Counted from the first letter of the stretch, positions 8,767-17,002 are shown. The stretch: DNA of 64,000 nt from Marinobacter sp. (GCA_018066865.1 JAGPVT010000102.1:1-64000); one strand, 5' to 3'. Translations and numbers: made by a program. Notes: generated by a model not told the origin, from the letters alone.

Positions 8767-8973
8767 ATGTCTACTGTTACCGGTACTGTTAAGTTTTTCA
8801 ACGAAGCAAAAGGTTTTGGCTTTATCACTCGTGAAGGCGGCCCCGACGTATTCGTTCACTACAGCGCTATTCAAGGCGGCGGATTCAAGACTCTGGCTGA
8901 AGGCCAGCAGGTTGATTTCACCGTGACTCAGGGCCAGAAAGGTCCTCAGGCTGAGAACGTTGTTGCTGTTTAA
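8767..8973 (+). CDS. Cold-shock protein, CspA family
   Basis: A 68-residue single cold-shock domain starting at 8767 ([20 protein letters not shown]), not at the track's 8746. AGGAA lies upstream of this ATG. RNP1 (KGFGFI) and RNP2 (VFVHYSAI) are intact. The protein binds single-stranded RNA and DNA as an RNA chaperone. It is a single-gene unit with its own strong terminator. Whether it is cold-induced or constitutive cannot be told from the sequence, though the long leader favours post-transcriptional control. Confidence 0.95.
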   Translation: MSTVTGTVKFFNEAKGFGFITREGGPDVFVHYSAIQGGGFKTLAEGQQVDFTVTQGQKGPQAENVVAV

Positions 8974-8988
8974 TTAACAGACAACGCT

Positions 8989-9016
8989 AAAAAAGGCAGC
9001 TTCGGCTGCCTTTTTT
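8989..9016 (+). terminator. Intrinsic terminator of the cold-shock gene
   Basis: GGCAGC-TTCG-GCTGCC, a hairpin with a UUCG tetraloop, is flanked by AAAAAA and TTTTTT. It lies 15 bases after the stop codon and also precedes the convergent diguanylate cyclase stop at 9029, so it can work in both directions. Confidence 0.95.
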
Positions 9017-9028
9017 GTTGCTTTCGTT

Positions 9029-10102
9029 TTATTGCTCCAGAGCTTCTTCCTGTTCTACCCGATCTCTTCCTCCCGCCTTACCACGATACAGAGCTCTGTC
9101 TGCGCGACTGATAACAGAACCTCGATCGTCGTTTTCACACATTTCGCTCACACCAATACTGATGGTAACTTCAATAGGTTCACCTGTAGTGGCCGCCCAA
9201 TCATGGCTGCGAAGCGCATTCCTTATTCTCTCTGCACTTGCCAGCGCACTCTCGATTCCAGTATCCGGAAGAATGACGAGAAACTCCTCACCACCCCAAC
9301 GCGCAACAATATCCTGGGTTCGCAACTGAGTCGGGATAAGCCACCCAATCTCCGCCAGAATTTTGTCCCCCATTTCATGGCCGTAGTGATCGTTGATTAA
9401 TTTGAAATGATCAACGTCCAGCAACATGAAAGCCACTGGATGCTTGGACCGGCGGAAACGAGCGATTTCCTTTTCAGCCAGATCGCTGCCATGGTGGCGA
9501 TTGAACAGCCCTGTCAGCGAATCAACGGTAGCCAATTTTCGAAGCTCACGCTGCGCCGATACCACCATGTTCATATAAAAGAATGACAGGTAGGCGAACA
9601 TCGCAAATACGATGCTCAGATTGAACAAGTGAACGCCGAGCAGAGCCCCGGATGAAATCGGCTGAACAGGCTCGATAAACCACATGAGAATATCGAGCCC
9701 TACGTAATAGCTCCAAAGCCCCACTATCAGAAAAAAAATCGTACTAACACGCACCGAACTGACGCACAGAGCCGGGATGAACATCAGCAGGTAATAGTGA
9801 AAGCCGCTATCCCATCCGATCATTATGGTCCCGAGCGCCGAGTGAACAATCACCTCAAGCCAGATCAGCCCAATAGCCAGACGATTCTGCCGGCGTTCAA
9901 GAGCATAAAAAGCGGCCGCATACATAGCGACACTGGCGACGTTTATCCATGCCAGAATGGGCGATCCGAGAAAATGAAACAGGAAGAAAAAAGAAATATC
10001 GACAGTCGCTGCAAGCAGACACACCCGACGGGAAACCTGCCAGAATTTCAGCCCACGCTCACGCCGTGATGCAGGGTTCACAGTGCTATTATTATTATCC
10101 AT
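9029..10102 (-). CDS. Membrane-bound diguanylate cyclase (GGDEF)
   Basis: I place the start at 10102 (MDNNNSTV...), where AGAGGAA is 10 bases upstream, giving 357 residues; the track start at 10267 lacks support. About six hydrophobic segments fill residues 25-200. A GGDEF domain follows, with the active-site signature RWGGEEF and the product-inhibition I-site RTQD five residues before it. It should make cyclic-di-GMP from two GTP at the inner membrane and be feedback-inhibited. LDVDHFKLINDHYGHEMGD is the metal-binding signature. No EAL domain is present. Confidence 0.92.
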   Translation of the reverse strand: MDNNNSTVNPASRRERGLKFWQVSRRVCLLAATVDISFFFLFHFLGSPILAWINVASVAMYAAAFYALERRQNRLAIGLIWLEVIVHSALGTIMIGWDSGFHYYLLMFIPALCVSSVRVSTIFFLIVGLWSYYVGLDILMWFIEPVQPISSGALLGVHLFNLSIVFAMFAYLSFFYMNMVVSAQRELRKLATVDSLTGLFNRHHGSDLAEKEIARFRRSKHPVAFMLLDVDHFKLINDHYGHEMGDKILAEIGWLIPTQLRTQDIVARWGGEEFLVILPDTGIESALASAERIRNALRSHDWAATTGEPIEVTISIGVSEMCENDDRGSVISRADRALYRGKAGGRDRVEQEEALEQ

Positions 10103-10354
10103 ATACTGCAAATTCCTCTGCAACAGAACGATCTGTGCCGCCTGAAATGCTGCCATTATGATCCCGGGCAAAAACCAAGGAGCATAAAACTTGGTTACAG
10201 GTATATTCGCGCATGACTTTAGCACAAAAGTGCAACTCTGAATCCTTTTCGACAGACTTGAAGTCACTACCTACTCACACATCAGAAACATCCATTGACT
10301 ACCCCTTTAACTCGCAATAAGATACATAACGTATGAATCTTATTGCCACCAAAA

Positions 10355-10366
10355 AGAGATATCTCT
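10355..10366. promoter_or_regulatory. Palindrome over the ribosome site of the CCGGCS-tail gene
   Basis: AGAGATATCTCT is a perfect 12-bp palindrome whose last base is one base before the ATG at 10368. Its left arm contains the only purine-rich (AAGAGA) candidate ribosome site. A hairpin or bound protein here could mask initiation. Function is inferred from position only. Confidence 0.35.
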
Positions 10367-10367
10367 T

Positions 10368-10544
10368 ATGACACAGTTATTTAAAGAAGTGACCAGCCCC
10401 AAAACCAGCGATAGAACGGAGACTGAAGAACTCAAAGACGAGACCGCTGAGCAAGCCGTCAAAGCGTCCGAAAGCACCGACAAAGAAACTGTAAAGAAGG
10501 GTAAACACGGAGATCCAGGCGTTTGCTGCGGTGGCTGCTCTTAA
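10368..10544 (+). CDS. Small CCGSCS-motif-like protein (ends CCGGCS)
   Basis: A 58-residue ORF, just under the track's length cutoff. It begins MTQLFKEV, has a highly charged middle rich in Glu, Lys and Thr with no predicted membrane segment, and ends in GVCCGGCS followed by the stop. The C-terminal Cys cluster closely resembles the family of short CCGSCS-motif proteins annotated in marine gammaproteobacteria. Their function is unknown; a terminal Cys cluster suggests metal binding, redox chemistry or modification. The gene stands alone, divergent from the diguanylate cyclase, with an A-rich upstream region. The codon use looks normal for the window. Real gene: likely. Confidence 0.75.
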   Translation: MTQLFKEVTSPKTSDRTETEELKDETAEQAVKASESTDKETVKKGKHGDPGVCCGGCS

Positions 10545-10633
10545 CGGCGGCCCGAATGATAAATATCGCCAGTGACGCTTCCACTGCACATTCTGTACTT
10601 CGGAAACGCCGCTGGCTATTTAATCAGGGGTGA

Positions 10634-11146
10634 TCAATGATCCATCTTGTGCCCGGAATGATCCATTTCCTGCTCTTTCATATCAGCGTCCAAGGACTGT
10701 ACGCTCAACTCGACTTCAACAGCCTCCGCACCTTCAAATTCCAGAACCAGGGGAATCGTCTCGCCTTCTTTAAGCGGCTCCGTGAGCTTTTCAAGCATTA
10801 AATGATAGCTCAGAGGTTTGAGCTCCACCGCCTCTCCGGCCGATATTGCCAACCCGTCCTTAAGCGGCTCCATGCGCATAACACCGTCTTTCATTAGCGT
10901 TTTATGCATTGAAACATGATCCGCTCTGGGCGTACTTGCGCTGATCAAAGTGACATCCCTGTCGCTGTGATTCCTGATAACCAGATAACCTACACCCATA
11001 GGAGTGCCTGGCGGCGTCGGCCGGCTCCACGGATGCTCAATAGCAACGCTGCCGTGAGCGTGCTCACTGGCCGTCACAGCCGTGGCAAGGAACGATGTGA
11101 CCAGCAGTGCGTTACTGACCAACAGAAGTGTGATTAGTTTTTTCAT
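10634..11146 (-). CDS. Periplasmic copper chaperone PCu(A)C
   Basis: A 170-residue exported protein with a Sec signal peptide (first 26 residues, ending near TASEHAHG). The PCu(A)C/DUF461 copper motif is present in near-canonical form: His, ten residues, Met (HKTLMKDGVMRM), 22 residues, then HLM. The C-terminus ends in an extra Met/His-rich tail (DHSGHKMDH), likely another Cu(I)/Cu(II) site. Members deliver copper to the CuA centre of cytochrome oxidase with Sco proteins. No Sco gene is seen here, so it is an orphan copy. Confidence 0.9.
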   Translation of the reverse strand: MKKLITLLLVSNALLVTSFLATAVTASEHAHGSVAIEHPWSRPTPPGTPMGVGYLVIRNHSDRDVTLISASTPRADHVSMHKTLMKDGVMRMEPLKDGLAISAGEAVELKPLSYHLMLEKLTEPLKEGETIPLVLEFEGAEAVEVELSVQSLDADMKEQEMDHSGHKMDH

Positions 11147-11171
11147 GAGATCTCGTGTCGTTACTGTGGAG

Positions 11172-11191
11172 CTGACAATGATTAATGTCAG
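11172..11191. promoter_or_regulatory. Inverted repeat upstream of the copper chaperone gene
   Basis: CTGACA-N8-TGTCAG lies 26-45 bases before the ATG of the copper chaperone. Copper-responsive CopR/CusR-type regulators recognise TGACA-containing half sites, so a metal-responsive operator is plausible. The half-site spacing is not an exact match to any box I know. Confidence 0.35.
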
Positions 11192-11299
11192 ACTTGAAGG
11201 TTTTAATGCCCACAGTGTTGCGTTCAGATCAGGTCAGCGCAAGCGAAGGGCTGCGTCAAAAGGTCGCAGCGAGCCAGTCAGAGTTCGACATTGCGGGCC

Positions 11300-11638
11300 T
11301 CAGGCCTTTTTAACAAACTCGGATTTAAGCTTCATGGCACCAATGCCATCAATCTTGCAATCAATATCGTGATCGCCGTCTACCAGACGAATACCCTTCA
11401 CCTTGGTACCCACTTTTACAACCGAACTTGAACCCTTGACCTTTAGATCCTTGATGACAGTAACGGTATCGCCATCCTGAAGCTCGTTACCGTTGGCATC
11501 ACGCACCACTTTACTCGCTGCTGCCGCAGCCGCCTCTGCTTCTGTCCATTCATAGGCGCACTCAGGGCAGACAAGCTGAACTCCATCTTCATAGGTATAT
11601 TCAGAAGCACACCGGGGGCAAGGTGGAAGTTGAGACAT
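11300..11638 (-). CDS. yjdM: Zinc-ribbon protein YjdM (PhnA-like, not phosphonoacetate hydrolase)
   Basis: A 112-residue protein starting at 11638, where CAGGAAA precedes the ATG; the track start at 11755 is too far upstream. The N-terminal zinc ribbon has CPRC and CPEC pairs at about residues 7-30. The C-terminal half carries the conserved [17 protein letters not shown] and [21 protein letters not shown] blocks of the YjdM/PhnA family. It was once called alkylphosphonate utilisation protein PhnA; its function is unknown and no phosphonate genes are nearby. Confidence 0.92.
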   Translation of the reverse strand: MSQLPPCPRCASEYTYEDGVQLVCPECAYEWTEAEAAAAAASKVVRDANGNELQDGDTVTVIKDLKVKGSSSVVKVGTKVKGIRLVDGDHDIDCKIDGIGAMKLKSEFVKKA

Positions 11639-11849
11639 TGAAGTTTCCTGGTAGTTGAATTTACACAGGATTATACCACCAACACCCCGGCAAATCCGGC
11701 AGCGGCTGCTGAGCCAAGGAGCTTCCCGCGGGGGAAAACCGCCTGCCGCTACCAAAACCTATTAACGTATACGCCAAGGTTGACTACCAGGCTCGCAGCA
11801 ACAACAGGTAAACTCCATCACCAGAACCAAGCTGCATAAGGAATCTCAC

Positions 11850-12311
11850 ATGCCAATCTGGGTCGACGCCGACGCCTGCCCTGTACCCATCCGGGAAATT
11901 CTCTGCCGTGCAGCCACTCGCTGGCAAGTTCAGACGACCTTCATTGCAAACCATGTGATCAAGCTGCCGCCCAGCCCTTATATTAAAGCAAGACAGGTTA
12001 TGCAGGGTTTCGATGTGGCGGATAATGAGATCATGGATCAGCTCAGCGCTGGTGATCTCGTGATCACCCAGGACATCCCGTTAGCGGCCGAAGCCATTGA
12101 GAAAGGTGCCGATGTGTTTAATCCGCGGGGCCAGGCTTTCACCAAGGAAAACATCCGCCAGCGCCTCGCCATGAGGAACTTTATGGAGGAGATGCGTAAC
12201 GCCGGGCAAGTTACCGGTGGCCAGGCCCCATTCAGCCAAACCGACAAAAAAGAATTCGCTGACAAACTGGACCGGTGGTTACAGCGCAACCGCAAGCCCG
12301 GCAACCACTAG
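11850..12311 (+). CDS. YaiI/YqxD family protein (UPF0178, DUF188)
   Basis: A 153-residue PIN-like fold protein of the DUF188 family. Conserved acidic motifs are visible: WVDADACPVPIREIL at the N-terminus and DLVITQDIPLAAEAIEKGADVFNPRG in the middle, consistent with a metal-dependent nuclease-like site. Function is unproven. The last 33 bases overlap the 3' end of a small ORF on the opposite strand. Confidence 0.92.
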   Translation: MPIWVDADACPVPIREILCRAATRWQVQTTFIANHVIKLPPSPYIKARQVMQGFDVADNEIMDQLSAGDLVITQDIPLAAEAIEKGADVFNPRGQAFTKENIRQRLAMRNFMEEMRNAGQVTGGQAPFSQTDKKEFADKLDRWLQRNRKPGNH

Positions 12312-12377
12312 CGCAACAAAAAGACCGGCCCCAGCCGCAATCTTCAGCCCTTCCATCATTTCCTGTTCTGCCGTCAT
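12279..12377 (-). CDS. Candidate 32-residue single-pass membrane peptide
   Basis: A short ORF below the track cutoff. The ATG at 12377 has AGGGAGA seven bases upstream, a strong ribosome site. The peptide starts with a charged head (MTAEQEMMEG), has one Lys, and then a continuous hydrophobic stretch of about 20 residues (IAAGAGLFVALVVAGLAVAL) to the stop, which fits a tail-anchored one-helix membrane peptide. Its 3' end is antisense to the end of the YaiI-family gene. It runs divergently from the sugar dehydrogenase, with a Fur-like box between them. I do not recognise the family. Confidence 0.55.
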   Translation of the reverse strand: MTAEQEMMEGLKIAAGAGLFVALVVAGLAVAL

Positions 12378-12461
12378 GGCTGTATCTCCCTGAGCTTATC
12401 GTGTAAACAGATCGTATGAAGAACGCCTGTGCTGATCTGGGCAGGCACACAAATATATTAA

Positions 12462-12476
12462 TGATATTGATTGTCA
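12462..12476. promoter_or_regulatory. Fur-like box
   Basis: TGATATTGATTGTCA matches the 7-1-7 Fur heptamer pattern TGATAATnATTATCA at 12 of 14 specified bases. It lies 24 bases before the sugar dehydrogenase start and 84 bases before the start of the divergent small ORF. Iron-dependent repression of one or both genes is the natural inference. Confidence 0.55.
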
Positions 12477-12500
12477 TTTGCAATAATTGAAGGAGGAGAC

Positions 12501-13625
12501 ATGCGCCTAATTCAACTCCTGATCGCACTCAGTGGCTTGCTTCTTCTGGGGCTCCCCTTCGTTGCAGCAAGCCAGACCTTCACCTCTGAAGATGCGCAAT
12601 TCAGGCTGGAAACTGTTGCTGACGGGCTCGAACACCCTTGGGGTTTGGCCTTTCTCCCCGATGGCTCCATGCTCGTTACGGAGAGAGCTGGCAGGCTACG
12701 CGTCATCCAGAATGGAAAGCTGTTACCGCAAGCTGTTCGGGGGCTCCCAGCGCCTGCCGTATCAGGCCAGGGCGGACTGTTCGATATCATCCTGCATCCG
12801 GATTTTAAAGAGAACAAGACGTTATTCCTCAGCTACGCACACCGATCGAACAGAGGAATGACAACGCGGGTAGCCCGCGCGCTATTTGAAGAACGAGCGC
12901 TAAAAAGCGTAACCGTTATCTTCGAAGCGCTCCCGCGTTCCAACACCTCGCGCCACTTCGGTGGGCGAATGGCATTTGACGCATCCGGTTATCTTTATAT
13001 TTCCGTTGGTGACCGTGGCGAAATGGACCGGGCTCAGGATACCCGGGACGATGCTGGCGGTGTCCACCGCATTACGGTAAATGGCGAGCCGGCACCGGGC
13101 AACCCGGGGCTTGATGACCCGAACATTAACAACACCTTTTTTACTTGGGGAAACCGTAATATTCAGGGTATGACCGTTCACCCCGAAACCGGTGATATCT
13201 GGACTCACGAGCACGGCCCGCGCGGCGGCGACGAAATAAACATCCTCAACGCCGGCACAAATTACGGGTGGCCCGAAATAACCTATGGCATTGGCTACTC
13301 GGGGCTTCCAATCACTCTGGACACCAAAAGGGAAGGCATGGCTCAGCCTCTGCACTACTGGGACCCGTCCATTGCGCCCTCAGGCATGGCGTTTTACACC
13401 GGCGCCGAATTTCCCAAGTGGCAAGGCAGTTTGTTCGTAGGCGCTCTCAAATTGCGCAAGCTGGTTCGGCTGGAAATCGAAAACGGCAAGGTCGTCAGCG
13501 AGGAGGATTTACTCACTTCGCTGAAAGAACGAATCCGCGACGTTCGAACAGGGCCGGATGGCACACTGTGGTTATTAACAGATTCACCGCAGGGGAAAGT
13601 GTATCGGGTCGTGCCGGCTCAATGA
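12501..13625 (+). CDS. PQQ-dependent sugar dehydrogenase family protein (YliI/GDH-B type)
   Basis: A 374-residue soluble beta-propeller starting at 12501, where AGGAGGAG precedes the ATG. The signal peptide ([24 protein letters not shown]) sends it to the periplasm. Family motifs include LEHPWGLAFLPDGSMLVTERAGRL, the His-bearing GGRMAFD and HEHGPRGGDEIN, and YGWPEITYG near the C-terminal half. E. coli YliI is an aldose sugar dehydrogenase of this group using PQQ and calcium. No PQQ synthesis genes are in the window. A Fur-like box just upstream suggests iron control. The end overlaps the GFA gene by 7 bases. Confidence 0.88.
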   Translation: MRLIQLLIALSGLLLLGLPFVAASQTFTSEDAQFRLETVADGLEHPWGLAFLPDGSMLVTERAGRLRVIQNGKLLPQAVRGLPAPAVSGQGGLFDIILHPDFKENKTLFLSYAHRSNRGMTTRVARALFEERALKSVTVIFEALPRSNTSRHFGGRMAFDASGYLYISVGDRGEMDRAQDTRDDAGGVHRITVNGEPAPGNPGLDDPNINNTFFTWGNRNIQGMTVHPETGDIWTHEHGPRGGDEINILNAGTNYGWPEITYGIGYSGLPITLDTKREGMAQPLHYWDPSIAPSGMAFYTGAEFPKWQGSLFVGALKLRKLVRLEIENGKVVSEEDLLTSLKERIRDVRTGPDGTLWLLTDSPQGKVYRVVPAQ

Positions 13626-14032
13626 GGATCGCCGGTACGTTCGGTCTTTTCGTATTGGGGCAATGCGTCAGTAATTTCAAACCAGTCCGACTTTGAACCC
13701 GTGTATACGTGTTGCGCCGGTCCCTTTTCCAAGGGCTCGTTAATCACGCCCACCCGCAGCCGGAGAATGCCAGGGATCGCATCCACACGGCTGTACAAAT
13801 GGCTACCACAACGGCTGCAGAAGGCCCGATACTTACCCGGGCGCGATTCGTATTCAGTCAACTGCTCCTGCCCGGATAAAAACCGGAAGCGCACTTTCTG
13901 CACCGGTGAGCTGGCAGAGAATGCGCTGCCGTGTGCACGCCGGCACTGGCTGCAATGGCAAAGGGAAAGCGGGCCCAGAGGGCCCTCATATTCAAACGTA
14001 ATATCACCACACAGACACTGGCCGGTATACAT
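13619..14032 (-). CDS. GFA family protein (DUF636, CENP-V/GFA zinc fold)
   Basis: A 137-residue protein with the cysteine layout of the glutathione-dependent formaldehyde-activating (GFA) domain: GQCLCGDITFEYEG, then CHCSQCRRAHGSAFSA, then FCSRCGSHLYSR. These cysteines bind two zinc ions. Most small GFA proteins do not have proven formaldehyde activity, so this is best treated as a zinc-binding protein of unknown role. Confidence 0.88.
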   Translation of the reverse strand: MYTGQCLCGDITFEYEGPLGPLSLCHCSQCRRAHGSAFSASSPVQKVRFRFLSGQEQLTEYESRPGKYRAFCSRCGSHLYSRVDAIPGILRLRVGVINEPLEKGPAQHVYTGSKSDWFEITDALPQYEKTERTGDPH

Positions 14033-14134
14033 AGACTTCCTGCTGATCGTTTCCCGGGGGCTTAAAAAGCTTTTTCAATAGCCGTTCATGATACCTGCCG
14101 CAGTGCCCGTGAAACAGCGAGATCGCCGATTGTT

Positions 14135-14902
14135 TTAACCATACTGCGCGTTCAGATAATCCAGTATGCGAGCAGACTCGAATAGCCCCTCGCCGGTATT
14201 CGGATCTTCAAGATAAGGCACCTGAACCCTGCCGTGCGCCTTGAAGAACGTATCGCGCTTTCCTCCGGGTGCCGGCCTGTATGGACCTGGCTTGATACGT
14301 TGCTTCGCAGGGCCGATTTCAGTCCAATGCTCCTTACCCAGATTATGCAGGGTGTAAGGGATCTCCAGCTCACACAGTCTCTCTCGTACCAACCGGGAGA
14401 AGGGACTGCCCTCAAAGCTCCATAGATGCAGCGGCTGCTCCGGCTGCTTTCCGGAATCGGCCCGCAGCCCCCTCATGGCGCTCGCAACGGAAGCGAACGA
14501 ACCCATAACCGGTTGCCACAACCGCTCACGGTAGTAGCCAGGCACCGGCTGCCCTGCATATTGCAGGAACAGGTACTTGATGATTGCTTCCGACCCATAC
14601 ATCACGGTGTCAGTGTTCTGGTCGACCAGTAAAGGGAACTGCTGCTTGCCGCCTGTCGTCTCTGCCCGTTTCCGGAACACTCGGCCACCCTTGGGACAGG
14701 GCCGGATCTGCACATCGAGATTCAGTGCGGTCAGCGCCTCGCGAACTCGCCGGCAATATGGGCAGCCTTCCATGTCATACAGCACAAGGGGCTTTTCCGG
14801 TTGCGGCACGTCGCTTACCACAAGACATCCACGCCAGGCGGTTAACGACGAGGTTGCAACGGAACCCAGCACGTTCGCGTGGTGAGCGAGTCTGTTAAAC
14901 AT
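14135..14902 (-). CDS. Glutathione S-transferase N-terminal (thioredoxin-like) protein, two tandem GST_N/glutaredoxin domains
   Basis: A 255-residue protein starting at 14902, with GGAGG eight bases before the ATG; the track start is further upstream. After a 35-residue N-terminal stretch, the first thioredoxin-like domain shows a glutaredoxin active site (LYDMEGCPYCRRVREAL, CPYC) and a cis-Pro (QFPLLVDQNT). A second domain begins near residue 150 (LHLWSFEGSPFSRLVRERL) with a degenerate SPFS site and another cis-Pro region (VQVPYLEDPNTGEGLFES). Two GST_N domains in a row without a clear GST_C domain is the notable feature. The role is probably redox or glutathione-linked. Confidence 0.82.
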   Translation of the reverse strand: MFNRLAHHANVLGSVATSSLTAWRGCLVVSDVPQPEKPLVLYDMEGCPYCRRVREALTALNLDVQIRPCPKGGRVFRKRAETTGGKQQFPLLVDQNTDTVMYGSEAIIKYLFLQYAGQPVPGYYRERLWQPVMGSFASVASAMRGLRADSGKQPEQPLHLWSFEGSPFSRLVRERLCELEIPYTLHNLGKEHWTEIGPAKQRIKPGPYRPAPGGKRDTFFKAHGRVQVPYLEDPNTGEGLFESARILDYLNAQYG

Positions 14903-15189
14903 AATCAAATCCTCCATTGATAACCCAACCATTATCACCAAATAAAACGACTTTTCATTGGCCCGGAATAACCGTGAAGGCTGGCAGCAGTGTATCCGTC
15001 CGTATCCTGTTGATACCTGCCTCGCCGCTTCGAGAATGCGGACTTACAGTCAGTCACGAAACTCCATTACAAACAAGCGGTCTACTGGCATTTTTTAACG
15101 TCATGTAGAGGTTTTCTGCATAGTACAACCCGCAATGATGGGCTATTGTTGGTATAGAGAGTTTTTTCACAGTTCATCAAACAGCCATC
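14903..15189. other. Divergent intergenic region
   Basis: About 287 bases separate the divergent GST-like and dacB genes. I see no ORF with a ribosome site, no terminator and no strong repeat. Promoters for both genes should lie here; TATAGA before 15160 is a possible -10 element toward dacB but lacks a clear -35. Confidence 0.3.
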
Positions 15190-16773
15190 ATGGTGATTAC
15201 GGGTATGCCGCATCCAAATCGCGCAGAAAAAGTCAGCCTCCGTCGCAGGCATCCAGCGCTGGCTTTTTCCGTTGCGCTTGCCATGGCTCCTGCTCTGGCG
15301 AACCTGCCATCCGCACTGGCTGCTGATGGTGACGGCGCGGGCTACAGCGGTAACCGCCTCTGGGCCAGCCAGATGCGGGACTACGCGACAGAATCCCTTA
15401 ACAGCGAAGAAGCTCTGAGTATGGCCGCTGTGCCCCTGAACGGTCCGGGGCTTGATCAAAACATCAATGCCGATGTGCCGATGAGCCCCGGCTCCATCAT
15501 GAAAGTGATCACCACCTACGCTGCTCTGGAAATTCTTGGCCCTACCCATCACTGGGACACAGATTTTCTGACAGACGGGCAAATGCTTGGAGACACCCTC
15601 AAAGGCGATCTCTACGTGCGTTTTGGTGGTGATCCGAAACTCACCTACGAACGGCTCTGGACAACCCTTAGGGAACTCCGCGATATGGGAATTACCCGTA
15701 TTGATGGCGATCTGGTGCTGGATGGCAGCTATTTTGAAATTGACGGCGGGTTCCCTGCGTTTGAAGACAATGGCGACAACCCACACGCGCCGTTTCTGGT
15801 TGAGCCGTCTGCCTACCTGACCAACCTCAATCTCATGCACTTCCAGGTGCGTGCCGACGAACGTGGCACCCAGGCCTGGAGCACACCCGCTCTCGGCGAG
15901 ATCGTTATCGACAACCGTGTAACCGCGGTGGCCGACGGCACCTGCCCGTCGCGCGGCAGTTTTGATTGGGAGCCGGTGTTTCAGAAAGGTGGAAGAATCA
16001 CCGTGCGGGTAACTGGCGAACTGCCGCAAGGCTGTCGCACCACAACCTACCTCTCCCTGTTGCCCCACGAACAATACAGTGCCTCCATGATCCGCTCCTT
16101 GCTTGGAGAGATGGGCATCATCGTATCCGGTGGAAACCTGAACGGATCAACTCCGGAAGATGCCCGACTGGTTATGAAAACCACATCGCCAGATCTGGTC
16201 ACCATGGTGCGGGACATCAACAAGTGGAGTAGCAACGTGATGGCCAGGCAACTGTTGCTGACCATTGGCGCGCAAAACCGCCTGGATAACGAAAAAGACG
16301 ACCGGGTCGCCGGTATCCGCGTTATTTATGAGTGGCTGGAGCGCAAAGGCGTTGACACCTCTGGGATGGTCATCGATAACGGAGCAGGCCTGACCCGCCA
16401 CGGCAAGATCACCGCCCGGCAAGGTACGAAAATTCTGCAACACGCCTGGAACAGCCCCTACGCCTCAGACCTTATGGCCTCCATGCCGATTATCGCTATG
16501 GACGGAACCATGGCTCGTCGTCTGCGCAATACAGGTATGGATGGCGAAGGCCGCATTAAAACCGGTTACCTGGAAAACGTGCGGTCTATTGCTGGCTTCA
16601 CGCGGGATGAGAACAACACGACCTGGGCTGTAGTAGGGATGGTGAATAACGATCCTGCCTGGAATGGTCAGGCTGTGCTGGACCGGATTTTGTATTCTCT
16701 GCATTTCCGGCCGCCGACCGGCACGGCGCTTTCTCGGGTAAATGCAGGTCAACCGCATACTTCCGTTCAATAA
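15190..16773 (+). CDS. dacB: D-alanyl-D-alanine carboxypeptidase/endopeptidase (PBP4)
   Basis: A 527-residue penicillin-binding protein of class C/peptidase S13. A signal peptide covers about residues 18-46 (HPALAFSVALAMAPALANLPSALAA). The serine active site SIMK (Ser102, Lys105), the SSN motif in DINKWSSNVMARQ and KTG in GRIKTGYLENV are all present. It trims the terminal D-Ala and cuts cross-links of peptidoglycan in the periplasm. No good ribosome site marks the start: ATG at 15190 or 15205 are both possible. It carries its own terminator overlapping the stop. Confidence 0.92.
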   Translation: MVITGMPHPNRAEKVSLRRRHPALAFSVALAMAPALANLPSALAADGDGAGYSGNRLWASQMRDYATESLNSEEALSMAAVPLNGPGLDQNINADVPMSPGSIMKVITTYAALEILGPTHHWDTDFLTDGQMLGDTLKGDLYVRFGGDPKLTYERLWTTLRELRDMGITRIDGDLVLDGSYFEIDGGFPAFEDNGDNPHAPFLVEPSAYLTNLNLMHFQVRADERGTQAWSTPALGEIVIDNRVTAVADGTCPSRGSFDWEPVFQKGGRITVRVTGELPQGCRTTTYLSLLPHEQYSASMIRSLLGEMGIIVSGGNLNGSTPEDARLVMKTTSPDLVTMVRDINKWSSNVMARQLLLTIGAQNRLDNEKDDRVAGIRVIYEWLERKGVDTSGMVIDNGAGLTRHGKITARQGTKILQHAWNSPYASDLMASMPIIAMDGTMARRLRNTGMDGEGRIKTGYLENVRSIAGFTRDENNTTWAVVGMVNNDPAWNGQAVLDRILYSLHFRPPTGTALSRVNAGQPHTSVQ

Positions 16774-16798
16774 AAAAGCCCCGGAAGTCCGGGGCTTT
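16772..16798 (+). terminator. Intrinsic terminator of dacB
   Basis: AAAGCCCCGG / CCGGGGCTTT forms a 10-bp stem with a 4-base loop, beginning inside the TAA stop of dacB. The T tract is short (TTT), but the stem is GC-rich and the A run on the left arm allows reverse activity. Confidence 0.75.
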
Positions 16799-17002
16799 GA
16801 CGTTCAACTCCGATCTGGATTTTTCAGAGCGGGCCTAAAACAAAATCATCCATTGGAGTCACCGTAGCGACATTAGTTGCAGCCGAGGTATGATCAGGAT
16901 CTTCATTGAGGTAAATGTCCACGTTGAGCATGGGAGATGACGAGTTGTGTGCGGCCCGTGAATTTCCGAATACTGTGTTGTCGATCGCCCCGACCAAAAT
17001 GA

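Noticed and set aside
8607-8828. 73-aa minus-strand ORF over the cold-shock leader
   Set aside because: It runs antisense to the leader and first codons of the cold-shock gene, with no motif.
14064-14075. AAAAAGCTTTTT palindrome
   Set aside because: A simple A/T run palindrome of the kind expected by chance; no associated stem-loop or operator context.
15082-16074. 330-aa minus-strand ORF antisense to dacB
   Set aside because: It lies over the well-supported dacB gene, lacks a ribosome site and any recognisable motif; a GC-rich coding shadow.
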